Notes: generated by a model not told the origin, from the letters alone. A DNA stretch of 64,000 nt from Firm-08 sp045546995 (GCA_045546995.1 JAZQDW010000071.1:1-64000); one strand, 5' to 3'; shown: positions 16,758 through 24,727, counted from the first letter of the stretch. Translations and numbers: made by a program.

Positions 16758-16794
16758 ATTGTAAGCAAAGCGTATAAAATAAAGGAGCAAAAAC

Positions 16795-16854
16795 ATGGAT
16801 GCCGAAAGGTGTAAACTAAATTTAATACAAAACGGACGGCCCGTGCTTTTGTAG
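16795..16854 (+). CDS. Possible leader peptide upstream of mgtE
   Basis: A 19-codon open frame (MDAERCKLNLIQNGRPVLL) with a strong AAAGGAG site eight bases before its ATG. Its end (GGACGGCC, 16834-16841) is complementary to the 5' arm of the hairpin that precedes mgtE. Together these look like a translation-sensitive attenuator. The peptide is too short to judge by coding statistics. Confidence 0.4.
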   Translation: MDAERCKLNLIQNGRPVLL

Positions 16855-16860
16855 ACGTTT

Positions 16861-16894
16861 AAAATGGCCGCCCGCAGAAAGGACGGTCATTTTT
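16861..16894 (+). promoter_or_regulatory. Terminator/RBS-sequestering hairpin before mgtE
   Basis: AAAATGGCCGCCC (16861-16873) pairs with GGACGGTCATTTT (16881-16893) with one mismatch and one G-U, loop GCAGAAA. It has the A-tract/T-tract shape of a terminator and includes the only ribosome-site-like bases (AAAGGA) before the mgtE ATG at 16895. It could end the upstream operon or act as an attenuator. Confidence 0.55.
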
Positions 16895-17938
16895 ATGAAA
16901 AATAAAGAAATGGTTTTTACCGCTATGCCCTTCCGCGAGGAATGCTTTGGTCAGTACGTGACGCAAAGCTATATTCGCCTGGAACACCATCTTTCCGTAA
17001 AGCAGGCGATGCGACGGCTGATCGATGGCGCCGGGACGTGCGATAATATCGATATGCTCTTCGTCACCGATGAGAAGGGCTGTTATCTGGGCGCGATGGA
17101 GATGAAACGGCTGATCACCGCCCGGGATGGTACGGCTATAGAGACGTTGCTGGATGCAGATTATCCCTTCGTATTGGAAGATCGCCCCATTGATGAGAAT
17201 ATTGAACAGCTCAAATGCTTTGCCGGCGGTACCTTGCCTGTGCTGGATGAAGGGCATCGCTTGTTGGGTGTCATCAGCGTGGAGGATATGCTGGATATTT
17301 TGGAGGATGAGCTGGAGGAGGACTATGCTCGCTTGGGCGGTCTGACCGAAGGTGAGGAATTGCAGGAACGTTTGGGCCACAGCCTGCAAAAACGCCTGCC
17401 GTGGCTGGCAGTATTGCTGGTGCTGGGATTGGGTGTCTCTACGCTGATCGACGCGTTTTCGCCGGTTTTTGAACGGCTGTCGGCGGTGGTGTGCTTTCAG
17501 TCGCTGATATTGGGTATGGCCGGTAACGGCGGCACCCAGTCTCTGGCAGTAACGGTGCGCCTGCTGTCGGATAAAAATCTGCAACGCCGTCAACGATTGG
17601 CGCTGTTGCTTAAGGAGATTCGCGTCGGCTTTGTGGGCGGTCTGTTGCTGGGGCTCTTTTCCTGTGGGATCGTGACACTGTATGCCGTATGGTTGCAGGG
17701 CGCGCCGTGGCAGTTTGCCCTCTCTTTGGGTGGCTGCGTGGGATTGGCACTGTGGTGCGCCATGACCCTGTCGGCGGCGGCCGGCACGTGGATCCCGTTG
17801 CTGTTTAAAGGCATTGGAGTGGATCCCGCCGTGGCCAGCGGACCGCTGATCACCACCCTCAACGATCTGTCCGCTGTGATGATCTATTACGGCCTGACCT
17901 GGATCCTGCTGATCCGCCTTGCAGGCTTTGGAGGATAA
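16895..17938 (+). CDS. mgtE: MgtE-family magnesium transporter lacking the N domain
   Basis: A 347-residue MgtE-like channel. Two CBS domains (about residues 20-140) lead through a linker helix into five membrane segments (about 165-347). GNGGTQSLAVTVRLL and GPLITTLNDLSAVMIYYGL match the pore-lining stretches of MgtE, the latter holding the Asp of the selectivity region. The about 130-residue helical N domain that contributes to Mg2+ gating in full-length MgtE is absent, so gating may differ. It is preceded by a small frame and a hairpin overlapping its ribosome site, and followed by a bidirectional terminator. Confidence 0.9.
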   Translation: MKNKEMVFTAMPFREECFGQYVTQSYIRLEHHLSVKQAMRRLIDGAGTCDNIDMLFVTDEKGCYLGAMEMKRLITARDGTAIETLLDADYPFVLEDRPIDENIEQLKCFAGGTLPVLDEGHRLLGVISVEDMLDILEDELEEDYARLGGLTEGEELQERLGHSLQKRLPWLAVLLVLGLGVSTLIDAFSPVFERLSAVVCFQSLILGMAGNGGTQSLAVTVRLLSDKNLQRRQRLALLLKEIRVGFVGGLLLGLFSCGIVTLYAVWLQGAPWQFALSLGGCVGLALWCAMTLSAAAGTWIPLLFKGIGVDPAVASGPLITTLNDLSAVMIYYGLTWILLIRLAGFGG

Positions 17939-17940
17939 AT

Positions 17941-17978
17941 AAAGAGGTTTTTGCCGATCGGCAAAAACCTCTTTTCTT
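17941..17978. terminator. Bidirectional terminator
   Basis: AAAGAGGTTTTTGCCGATC is a near-perfect inverted repeat with GGCAAAAACCTCTTT and ends in T-rich sequence. It separates mgtE from the convergent isomerase operon. Confidence 0.93.
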
Positions 17979-18736
17979 TATTTAAAGCCTTTGGATTTCA
18001 AGAATTCATAGCTGCGGCGCAGACAGTCAAAGGGGTCGTCGTCGTAACAATAGTCCTGCTCCACGAACATATATTTGGTGCCGGCATCCTGGGCGGCGGC
18101 AAAAATGCCGTCCCAGTTCAGATTGCCTTCGCCGATGGGCGCCATTTTTTTGTCGCCGTCAAAGGCGTAATCCTTGAGATGGATGCAGGGGACACGGCCG
18201 CTGAGCTGCCGCAACCACCAGGCGGGATCACCGCCGCCTGTCTGTACCCAATAGGTATCCAGGGTAAAGCCTAATTCGTCGGCAGGAAAATCCTCGGCAA
18301 TTTTGGCCAGGATCAGCTTGCCGTCCTCTTTGGCAAATTCAAGGGCGTGGTTGTGATACATAAAGTATTTGCCGAGGTCTTTCAGCTTTTTGGCGGCAGG
18401 ACGGTACTTTTCCAAAAAGTCGGCATAGCTGAAGCCATCCTCCGGCTTGTTGAATTTGTACATTCCCAGACCTACGTAGTCAGCGCCGTACACGGTGTGC
18501 TCTGCGGCAACCGTTTCGGTCTCATTCAAAATGCGGTCAGCTGCGGTGTGGGACAGGGGACAGATCAACCCATTTTTGTCCAGTTCTTGCTTCAGCCATT
18601 CCGCATCTACGGCACAGGTGCCGGATAACTGTACGGCAGTGTAACCGATGTCGGCAATTCTTTTCAGTGTTTCCGCCAGTGCTGCCGGATCTTTGCAGGC
18701 ATCCCGGACGGTGTAAAGTTGTGCACCGATAATCAT
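17978..18736 (-). CDS. Sugar phosphate isomerase/epimerase (xylose-isomerase-like TIM barrel)
   Basis: A 252-residue AP-endonuclease-2-type TIM barrel beginning MIIGAQLYTVRDACKD. Conserved metal-site stretches include YHNHALEF, GFTLDTYWVQTGGGDP (Glu/Asp/His ligand region) and CIHLKDY. Members isomerise or epimerise sugars or keto-polyols such as inosose. It is the last gene of a four-gene operon with two related barrels and a Gfo/Idh/MocA dehydrogenase. AGGAGAA precedes the ATG; the gap to the upstream gene is four bases. Confidence 0.85.
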   Translation of the reverse strand: MIIGAQLYTVRDACKDPAALAETLKRIADIGYTAVQLSGTCAVDAEWLKQELDKNGLICPLSHTAADRILNETETVAAEHTVYGADYVGLGMYKFNKPEDGFSYADFLEKYRPAAKKLKDLGKYFMYHNHALEFAKEDGKLILAKIAEDFPADELGFTLDTYWVQTGGGDPAWWLRQLSGRVPCIHLKDYAFDGDKKMAPIGEGNLNWDGIFAAAQDAGTKYMFVEQDYCYDDDPFDCLRRSYEFLKSKGFK

Positions 18737-18740
18737 AACG

Positions 18741-19520
18741 TTATTCTCCTTTATTAAATACTCTTTTTAAATTAGGCAACGCCATACGGATCGTTTCGGC
18801 AAAATCATCGCCGAATTTTCCCTCCAGACTGATGCGTCCGTCGTAATTGCACGCGCGCAATGCCGCCGCCCATTTTTGACAGAGGGCGATCCCTTCTTCG
18901 TTTACGGGCATTTTGCGGTCTGTGACCGCCAGATGTACGTGGGCAAGTTGCGCTCCCGCATTTTCGATCGCTTCCAACGTTTCGCCGCTGGATAAAACGT
19001 GGTAGAAGTCAGCCTGTACCTTGACGTTCGGATGATCTACCTTGCGGCATAGGGCAATGCCCTCGGCTACGGTATTGATCAGGTTAGTCTCTTTCACCCG
19101 CAACGGCTCCAGCGCCACGGTGATACCGTATTGCTTCGCACTCTCACCGCACAGCCGCAGGATCTCTGCCAGCTGTTGCTCCGCTGTCGCACGGTCAAAG
19201 CCGTCGGGGACGTTGCGGGCGCCACCGTTGCCCATCACGCATACCTTGATGCCAAGGGCGGCGGCGCGGGGAAACGCTCGTTGGAGGTATTCCCGAATCT
19301 GCTGTAGGTCGACCTGCGGCCCTACCAGCGGTATGTCTAAGGAAAAGAAAACGTTGGTGCTTTCCGCTTTGACGGGGGAGGCATCCAGTCGCGCTTTCAG
19401 CTCCTTAAACTCCTCGTCTGTACATTCTGCGATATTCCGCAGCGCCAGTTCAATATAGTCATAGCCGGCGTCGATCACGGCTTGCAGATTTTCCGGTTTT
19501 GTACAAACACCGAATTTCAT
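18741..19520 (-). CDS. Sugar phosphate isomerase/epimerase (xylose-isomerase-like TIM barrel)
   Basis: A 259-residue barrel of the same superfamily as its neighbours (MKFGVCTKPENLQAVIDAGYDYIELAL at the start; VALEPL, VQADFYHVL and LAHVHLAV at strands carrying Glu, Asp/His and His metal ligands). Its ATG overlaps the upstream dehydrogenase stop by one base (TAATG) and it has no strong ribosome site, so it depends on coupled translation. Exact substrate unknown; an oxidation plus epimerisation route for a sugar or polyol is inferred from the operon. Confidence 0.83.
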   Translation of the reverse strand: MKFGVCTKPENLQAVIDAGYDYIELALRNIAECTDEEFKELKARLDASPVKAESTNVFFSLDIPLVGPQVDLQQIREYLQRAFPRAAALGIKVCVMGNGGARNVPDGFDRATAEQQLAEILRLCGESAKQYGITVALEPLRVKETNLINTVAEGIALCRKVDHPNVKVQADFYHVLSSGETLEAIENAGAQLAHVHLAVTDRKMPVNEEGIALCQKWAAALRACNYDGRISLEGKFGDDFAETIRMALPNLKRVFNKGE

Positions 19521-20701
19521 TATGCTTTACCGTTCCATCTTTCGTTATAAGTGCCGGACAGATCTTCGATCACGGACGGAGCCGTGGCGGTTTTGTGCTT
19601 GGAAGTCTTGATGCGTTTTTGCAGTTCTTCGTAAAACAGATCTTCATCTATGGGCAGGCTGATCTCTTTGCCGGTCCAGTCCGCCAAGAAGGCGGCGTTG
19701 GAAATGGTCAGGCCGTTGATACCTTCATATCCGGCGGAAATCAACTCTTCACCGTACAAAATGTGATTGGTAAAGTTTTGCAAAATACCCACGTGGGCTG
19801 TGCCGGTATCTTCCACTGTCGTTTCTTCCACAGTGAAGGGGATTTTGTCAAAGCCTTTTTGGGAAGTAAAGCAAACCTCGCGTTCCGGCGTTTCCAGCTT
19901 GTAGAAGGTAAGCGTCTTGCCTTCAATAACGATTTTGCCGCGGTCACCGGAGATCTCCAGACGGTTGGTACCGGGAAATTCGCCGGTGGTAGTGATGAAG
20001 CAGGCGGAGGCGCCGTTTTCATATTCGGCGGTGATGGTTACGTCATCCTCAACCTCGATATCGTGGTATTTACCAACGGTACATTTGGCATTGATGCTCT
20101 TGGGCATACCGAAGATCCACTGCCACAGGTCCAGATTGTGGGGGCACTGATTCAGCAGTACGCCGCCGCCTTCGCCGGCCCAGGTGGCGCGCCATGCGCC
20201 ACTGTCATAATAGGTTTGGGTGCGGTACCAGTTGGTGATGATCCAAACAAGACGTTTGGGCTGACCGATGGTGCCGTCCTGCACCATCTTTCTTGCTTTT
20301 TGGTACAGCGGATTGGTGCGCTGATTAAACATCAGGGCAAAGGTTTTGCCGCTTTTGGCGGCGACTTCGTTCATTTCTCTTACCTTTTTGGTGTATACAC
20401 CGGCCGGCTTCTCGCTTAAAACGTGATAGCCTTTCTCAAAGCCCTCAATGGCGATCACGGGATGATCGTAATGGGGCGTGGCAATGATGATGGCATCGCA
20501 AATGTGATCGTCCAGTAAAACGTGATGGTCGGCATACTGCGCCACGCCGGGCAGATTTTCACTTGCCCATTCCAATTTGGCAGGATCGGTGTCACAAACG
20601 GCCACCAGTTCCATATCCTTGACTTTGCCTTCCAGAATGTGTTTGGCATGGGCGGAACCCATATTGCCGATACCAATGATGGCGACTTTTAACTTATTCA
20701 T
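19520..20701 (-). CDS. Gfo/Idh/MocA-family oxidoreductase
   Basis: A 393-residue dehydrogenase with a textbook dinucleotide motif (IIGIGNMGSAHAKHIL, residues 8-23), EKPAGVYTKKVREM at the nucleotide-domain edge (conserved EKP) and GGVLLNQCPHNLDLWQWIFG in the substrate helix. It probably oxidises a sugar or cyclitol hydroxyl with NAD(P). The extra about 40 C-terminal residues hold a basic Lys/Arg stretch. It overlaps the upstream barrel gene by eight bases. Confidence 0.92.
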   Translation of the reverse strand: MNKLKVAIIGIGNMGSAHAKHILEGKVKDMELVAVCDTDPAKLEWASENLPGVAQYADHHVLLDDHICDAIIIATPHYDHPVIAIEGFEKGYHVLSEKPAGVYTKKVREMNEVAAKSGKTFALMFNQRTNPLYQKARKMVQDGTIGQPKRLVWIITNWYRTQTYYDSGAWRATWAGEGGGVLLNQCPHNLDLWQWIFGMPKSINAKCTVGKYHDIEVEDDVTITAEYENGASACFITTTGEFPGTNRLEISGDRGKIVIEGKTLTFYKLETPEREVCFTSQKGFDKIPFTVEETTVEDTGTAHVGILQNFTNHILYGEELISAGYEGINGLTISNAAFLADWTGKEISLPIDEDLFYEELQKRIKTSKHKTATAPSVIEDLSGTYNERWNGKA

Positions 20702-21548
20702 AGCTTAAACCTCTTTCTTCTAAAATGCTCTTTAATGCGGCTACTGCCACGTCAAAGGATTCGTTGTTGTCCTTGTAAATGTTGGTGGGCATTTCTTTCA
20801 TGCTGGTGTGATCCTTCAAACCGGCAAAACTTTTCAGATGGGGCTCCACCGTCAGCATTACACTCTCGTGATCCTTGGCAAAATCCTCCAGAATGGGGCC
20901 GATGCTTCCGTTGCCCGCACCGGCCGGAACCACTTCGCCGCTTTCGGCCAGGGCGTCCTTGATGTGAAAATAGCCGATCTCCTCCCGCAGCTTGGGGAAG
21001 GCATCGGCGGGCGCAACGCCGCACTGAATGAAGTTGGCCGGATCGAAAATAAATTCCATTCGTCCCGCAAACTCGTCCACCAGATTCAGTACCCGCTCGT
21101 CAGTATCACCGTAAATACCTTTCTCGTTTTCGTGATACAGGGTGATGCCGGTGCCTTCGGCAATGTCCAGCATTTCCTCCAGCGTTGCAAATATGGCTTC
21201 CTCATCCGCTTCCGGCGTGTCGGTAAACAGCGAAAACATACGGATTCGCCGGGCGCCCAGAATACGGGCGACCGCCAGTGTGTGTAAAAACTTGGCAATA
21301 TGTGCGTTCAGATCATCCTGCAGTCCCACCTTGCCGATGGGGGAACCGATGGTCATTACCTGGATGCCGGCGGCATCCAATGCTTGTTTGTATTCCGCTA
21401 CGGTTTTCAGCGGCGTGTCGGAGATGTTGACGCCGTTGACCGAACGGATCTCCATATATTTGATGTTGTTTCTCTGCAGAGCGGCAATTTGCTCCTCCAG
21501 AGTAGTGCCCGCCTCGTCGGCAAAGGCACTTAAAATATATTTGGACAT
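20694..21548 (-). CDS. Sugar phosphate isomerase/epimerase (xylose-isomerase-like TIM barrel)
   Basis: A 284-residue barrel, first gene of the operon. ATG 21548 follows AAAGGAGGAATCAAT; a much longer in-frame extension upstream is a shadow of the divergent regulator gene and is rejected. Barrel stretches include YMEIRSVNG (strand 2), LYHENEKGIYGDT, FIFDPANFIQCG and YFHIKDAL, giving the Glu/Asp/His metal site. The family includes inosose isomerases, hydroxypyruvate isomerases and tagatose epimerases. Confidence 0.87.
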   Translation of the reverse strand: MSKYILSAFADEAGTTLEEQIAALQRNNIKYMEIRSVNGVNISDTPLKTVAEYKQALDAAGIQVMTIGSPIGKVGLQDDLNAHIAKFLHTLAVARILGARRIRMFSLFTDTPEADEEAIFATLEEMLDIAEGTGITLYHENEKGIYGDTDERVLNLVDEFAGRMEFIFDPANFIQCGVAPADAFPKLREEIGYFHIKDALAESGEVVPAGAGNGSIGPILEDFAKDHESVMLTVEPHLKSFAGLKDHTSMKEMPTNIYKDNNESFDVAVAALKSILEERGLSYE

Positions 21549-21569
21549 ATTGATTCCTCCTTTATGTGT

Positions 21570-21597
21570 AGTATAACAAACAATTTTGAGTATGTAA
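21570..21597 (-). promoter_or_regulatory. Promoter of the isomerase operon
   Basis: On the - strand: TTACAT (21597-21592), 16-bp spacer, TATACT (21575-21570). An inverted AraC-like half-site (CAATTTTG at about 21581-21588) lies within the spacer. Confidence 0.55.
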
Positions 21598-21602
21598 ATC
21601 CA

Positions 21603-21640
21603 CAAAATTGCTTGAACTATTGCGAAAATTGTTCTATAAT
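21603..21640 (+). promoter_or_regulatory. Promoter of the AraC gene with phased half-sites
   Basis: TTGAAC (21612-21617), 17-bp spacer, TATAAT (21635-21640). AAAATTG occurs at about 21604-21610 and 21625-21631, again 21 bp apart, the second within GCGAAAATTG. The sites sit between two divergent promoters and overlap the regulator's own promoter, which suggests autorepression plus activation of the operon. Confidence 0.55.
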
Positions 21641-21665
21641 GATTTGTATTAAAGGAGGTGCGTCC

Positions 21666-22469
21666 GTGCATAAACATTCCTATGTCAACGACTGCCATTT
21701 TTCGTTGAGCTATAACGTGACCAAGAAGAACTCTACGTTCAACTTTCACGCTCATGATAAATATGAGATCTATTATTTTAAAGGCGGCGAGATACAATAC
21801 TATATCGAAGATGCCGACTATACGATGGTGGCGGGCGATCTGCTGATCATTCCGCCGGGGCAGATGCACCGTGTGGTCACGCTGGATGAGGCTGCCCCTT
21901 ACGAGCGCTTTGTAATGAGTCTTTCGGTGCCTTATTGTCGCCGCCTGCTGCAACGGGTGCCCGAGCATTTTGTGTTTCATGAGATGGGCAGCTGTCAGCT
22001 GCCGCTGGGGGAATCCCGGCCGCTGTTTGAAAAAATGATGATTGCTCTGTTGGAATTGCCCTCCGATCAGGCGGGGCTGTTGCAGCGGGATGCGTTGGTG
22101 ACGGTGCTGTTGCTGGAGCTGGCGCAAATGATCGAGCGTGGACAGATCAATCAGCAAAGTGACCATCGTATGAGCGAGATCATACGGTATATCAACGCCA
22201 ATTTCACCCGTGATCTGACGCTGGAAGAGATCGCCGACCGTTTTTTTATCAGCAAATACTATTTGTTACGCCGTTTTAAGGCGTTGACCAATTCCACGGT
22301 GCACGCCTATATTCTGACCAAACGGATCCTGCTGGCCAGGGCGCTGTTGCAGGAGGGGGTCAGCCCGGCTGATGTCGGTGAGCAATGCGGCTTTGCCTCT
22401 TATGCCGGATTTTTCAGAGCGTTTGTCAGCCAGACGGGTGTCAGCCCCACGACGTATATTAAAAAGTAA
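21666..22469 (+). CDS. AraC-family transcriptional regulator
   Basis: A 267-residue regulator starting at GTG 21666, six bases after GGAGG. An N-terminal cupin domain (FNFHAHDKYEIYYFKGGEIQYYIEDADYTMVAGDLLIIPPGQMH, about residues 20-70, read in parts) binds the signal sugar, and the C-terminal double helix-turn-helix includes LTLEEIADRFFISKYYLLRRF and VGEQCGFASYAGFFRAF. It is divergent from the isomerase/dehydrogenase operon, which it should control. Confidence 0.9.
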   Translation: MHKHSYVNDCHFSLSYNVTKKNSTFNFHAHDKYEIYYFKGGEIQYYIEDADYTMVAGDLLIIPPGQMHRVVTLDEAAPYERFVMSLSVPYCRRLLQRVPEHFVFHEMGSCQLPLGESRPLFEKMMIALLELPSDQAGLLQRDALVTVLLLELAQMIERGQINQQSDHRMSEIIRYINANFTRDLTLEEIADRFFISKYYLLRRFKALTNSTVHAYILTKRILLARALLQEGVSPADVGEQCGFASYAGFFRAFVSQTGVSPTTYIKK

Positions 22470-22500
22470 ATTTTGCGCGCCAAGTTGCCGTATTTGCAAA

Positions 22501-22530
22501 AAACGCCCGAGGGGAAAGTCCCTCGGGCAA
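22501..22530 (-). terminator. Terminator of the second surface-protein unit
   Basis: On the - strand GCCCGAGGGACTTTCCCCTC... pairs GCCCGAGGG with CCCTCGGGC and runs into GTTTTTT. It matches the terminator at 24692-24727 base for base in the stem, but is separated from its gene by a 276-bp inserted element. Confidence 0.8.
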
Positions 22531-22806
22531 GGGCGCCGCTCCGCAGAGATAAATCCGCTCAAAAATGGCTGTCTTGCCCTATACTACGTCAAAACACCGC
22601 AATATGCGTCTGCATTATTGCGGTGTTTTTTCTTGTCTACGACAAAAAGTATCTCATTTTTAAGTGCCAAAGGCAGTTTTTGGATAGGAAATTTTGTTTG
22701 CGGTGAAGTCAAAAACGTAGGAATACCGGCGTATTCCGAGGCTTTTGACGAGATGGCGTGCAAAATTTATATGCAAAAACCGGTTGATCTCTGCGGAGTG
22801 CCGCCC
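22531..22806. mobile_element. 276-bp inverted-repeat-bounded element (MITE-like)
   Basis: GGGCGCCGCTCCGCAGAGAT (22531-22550) matches the reverse complement of 22787-22806 at 18 of 20 positions. The inside has no coding frame with a ribosome site but holds a + strand terminator. The equivalent place in the duplicate unit (about 24727) has no such insert: there the terminator lies directly beside the gene end. No clear target-site duplication is seen. It fills the roughly 340-base gap between the AraC gene and the surface-protein gene. Confidence 0.65.
22593..22633 (+). terminator. Terminator inside the inserted element
   Basis: AACACCGCAAT (22593-22603) pairs with ATTGCGGTGTT (22617-22627), followed by TTTTTCTT. 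It could end AraC transcription. Confidence 0.8.
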
Positions 22807-22809
22807 GGT

Positions 22810-23892
22810 TTATGCTTTTTTCTTTTTTAGGGCAAAGACGAGGATGAGCGCAACCAGCGCCACCGCGCCGCCCACAATGCCGATCCACAGCCACGGTGCC
22901 TGCGGAGCATCATCTTCCGGATCAACCGTGTCACCAACGTCTTTACCGGCATCGCCTTCCGTAACGGTGGTCGCCGTGTTCTTCGGAGGAGTGGGCGCCT
23001 TCTCTGTTTCGGGTGCCATCTCCGGTTCAGGCGCTTTCTCTGTTTCGGGCGCCGTCTCCGTTTGCGGCTCAATTACAGTGTTGTCATCGCTTTCATTCGC
23101 GGTACTTCCCGCAGCGCTACCAATACTTCCGGGCGGAGAAAGCTCCGGCGTTTCTTCAAGGTATTTCTCCAATGCATCAAGAAAGGACAAAGACTCTTCC
23201 ATCGTCCAAGCGGTTTTTTGAAACAATGCCGCCTGTTGCTTTTCAAACGCTTCATAACGTTCGATCTCTTTGCTGGCCTGAGTAATTTCCGTCGGAATGC
23301 TGACAAGATAACGTTGTCCATCTTTTTCTGACAATACAAAATACCAATAATCGCACTTAATCAATAAAAGCGGTCTGTATTCTTCCGCCCCGATCTTCTT
23401 CATTGTGGCAAGCAAGAAATTCTTATCCATCCTCAGTCTATTCCAATTTTTTGGATTTATTACCGGGGTAGGCTTTTCGGTCTTTAGATTTATCGTCCAG
23501 AAAAAGTTCTCCGCCGGCTTGCCATCGTAATAACAGCGAAAATAAAATTGAGCTTTTTTTTCATCTAATTCCTTGGCAATGTCCGACGACTGCAACACCG
23601 TTCTGATTTTTTCTATTTCCAACGCGTAAAATACCGAAATGTGTTCAGTATCTATAAAAAGTTTGCTTTTATCCAGTGTTTCTCCGGGAGGCAAAATATA
23701 ATTTTCCATCATGTCAGGAAATTGCTTAAGCAAAATGCTGTAAACGAACGGTTCCAGATCCTTGACAACGTCGTATATTGGCGAGCCCTCAGGCGGAGAA
23801 AAATAATCTTCGCCTGTTGTCGTTGCCAAGCAAGGAAAGATTGCAGAACCAATTAACAACACGCAAAGCAACATACAAAGCATCTTTTTCAT
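22810..23892 (-). CDS. Exported protein with C-terminal membrane anchor, duplicate unit 2
   Basis: A 360-residue protein: signal peptide (about 1-24), an ectodomain of unknown fold (about 25-240), a Pro/Glu/Thr-rich stalk (about 245-305, TETAPETEKAPEPEMAP), then a membrane segment and KKKKA tail. The last 57 residues are almost identical to those of the 24728-25726 protein, while the ectodomains share only scattered similarity (for example a LLAT-containing helix followed by YxFVLxxK). The protein should sit outside the membrane, facing the wall. The start follows AAAGGAGCTTTGTT. Function unknown. Confidence 0.7.
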   Translation of the reverse strand: MKKMLCMLLCVLLIGSAIFPCLATTTGEDYFSPPEGSPIYDVVKDLEPFVYSILLKQFPDMMENYILPPGETLDKSKLFIDTEHISVFYALEIEKIRTVLQSSDIAKELDEKKAQFYFRCYYDGKPAENFFWTINLKTEKPTPVINPKNWNRLRMDKNFLLATMKKIGAEEYRPLLLIKCDYWYFVLSEKDGQRYLVSIPTEITQASKEIERYEAFEKQQAALFQKTAWTMEESLSFLDALEKYLEETPELSPPGSIGSAAGSTANESDDNTVIEPQTETAPETEKAPEPEMAPETEKAPTPPKNTATTVTEGDAGKDVGDTVDPEDDAPQAPWLWIGIVGGAVALVALILVFALKKKKA

Positions 23893-23906
23893 AACAAAGC
23901 TCCTTT

Positions 23907-24549
23907 CTACACCACAATAGTTTGATTCGAATATGAAGTCTTGTATACCACCGAATCAATCCACCGCATTTCATTATCAAAAAGCAAATTCCATCCCACA
24001 AAATCATCATACGCCAGCGGGAGATTACTCATATTATATTCGTCAGGATCAGCAAAATAGTAATAATAAAATCCGGGAGAGTTTGCCATTCCTTGCGCAT
24101 CTGACCATGCATATCCTTTCAACACAATTGCGTGTCCCTCGCTCGTGTTTCTTCTTTGCAGACTTACGATGATCGGTTTGTTCCACTTAATAAACCTTCG
24201 TATCAAGGCTTCAGAATATATTTGACCTCCATAACCTTCAAAATGGGTGCTATTTATATTTCCATCTACGAAATAATTGGCTGCTTTTCTCATTCCTTCC
24301 AGATCACCGAGCACATTTTCGGTATGTCCCTTAACCGCAGAAACAGCCAAGCTTTGTGAAACCAAATTTGAGGGAACACTTACGCTTGCCACCATTTTAG
24401 CAGATGCTACCCAATACCAATTGCTTTTGTCTTGATGATAGAAATTGATATTTGATTGTACGTTTGTGTATGATAAAAACCACATATCAGCATTGCCTTC
24501 ATCAGCGGTTTTTGTAGTATAGTATTGATTTACGTAACCGCTGCGTGCG
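23907..24549 (-). pseudogene. 5'-truncated AvrRpt2-like cysteine protease, catalytic Cys lost
   Basis: This frame matches the C-terminal part of the protease at 25741-27402 (RSGYVNQYYT, WxASAKM, YFVDGNINSTHFEGYG, a GHAIVLKGYAW His region), but everything before RSGYVNQYY is missing: signal peptide, SH3-like and ricin-like parts. The frame joins at AAAGC to sequence that in the intact unit lies upstream of the gene (27499), and a TGA follows upstream. The catalytic Cys codon is a Tyr codon (24414-24416, NWYW against NWCW). An ATG at 24485 could start a 192-residue cytosolic remnant. The promoter ahead of it is intact and probably still serves the next gene. Confidence 0.8.
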
Positions 24550-24690
24550 AAAGCTATTCTGCCGAAGGTTCACTCTTCACGGAGCTCACCATCTTTTCTC
24601 TTGATTTCATTATAGCATACCGTACGTGGCGCTGCAATATAGCAACATTCACAAGCCGCAAAGCGGAAATTTGTGGAAAGTGACAGCGCA
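24550..24690 (-). repeat. Duplicated promoter block, copy 2
   Basis: These 141 bases match 27499-27639 with only a few substitutions. The - strand promoter is kept: TTGCAG (24637-24632), 17-bp spacer, TATAAT (24614-24609). Together with the duplicated terminator and 3' gene ends it marks the borders of a tandem duplication. Confidence 0.85.
24609..24637 (-). promoter_or_regulatory. Promoter of duplicate unit 2
   Basis: TTGCAG, 17 bp, TATAAT on the - strand, identical to the promoter at 27558-27586. Confidence 0.75.
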
Positions 24691-24691
24691 C

Positions 24692-24727
24692 AAAAAACGC
24701 CCGAGGGGAAAGTCCCTCGGGCAGTTT
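24692..24727 (-). terminator. Terminator of duplicate unit 1
   Basis: On the - strand GCCCGAGGG, loop ACTTTC-type, CCCTCGGGC, then GTTTTTTG. It lies directly after the stop codon at 24728. Confidence 0.92.

Noticed and set aside
16758..16894. M-box Mg2+ riboswitch before mgtE
   Set aside because: The region is shorter than an M-box and its conserved core was not recognised; a simpler small frame plus hairpin explains the sequence better.
21549..22166. N-terminal extension of the isomerase gene ending at 20694
   Set aside because: The extension runs antisense through the promoter region and the AraC gene, while a perfect ribosome site stands before the ATG at 21548.
22501..24727. CRISPR-like repeat pair
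   Set aside because: The repeated segments are duplicated terminators and gene ends, not regularly spaced repeats; no cas genes are present.
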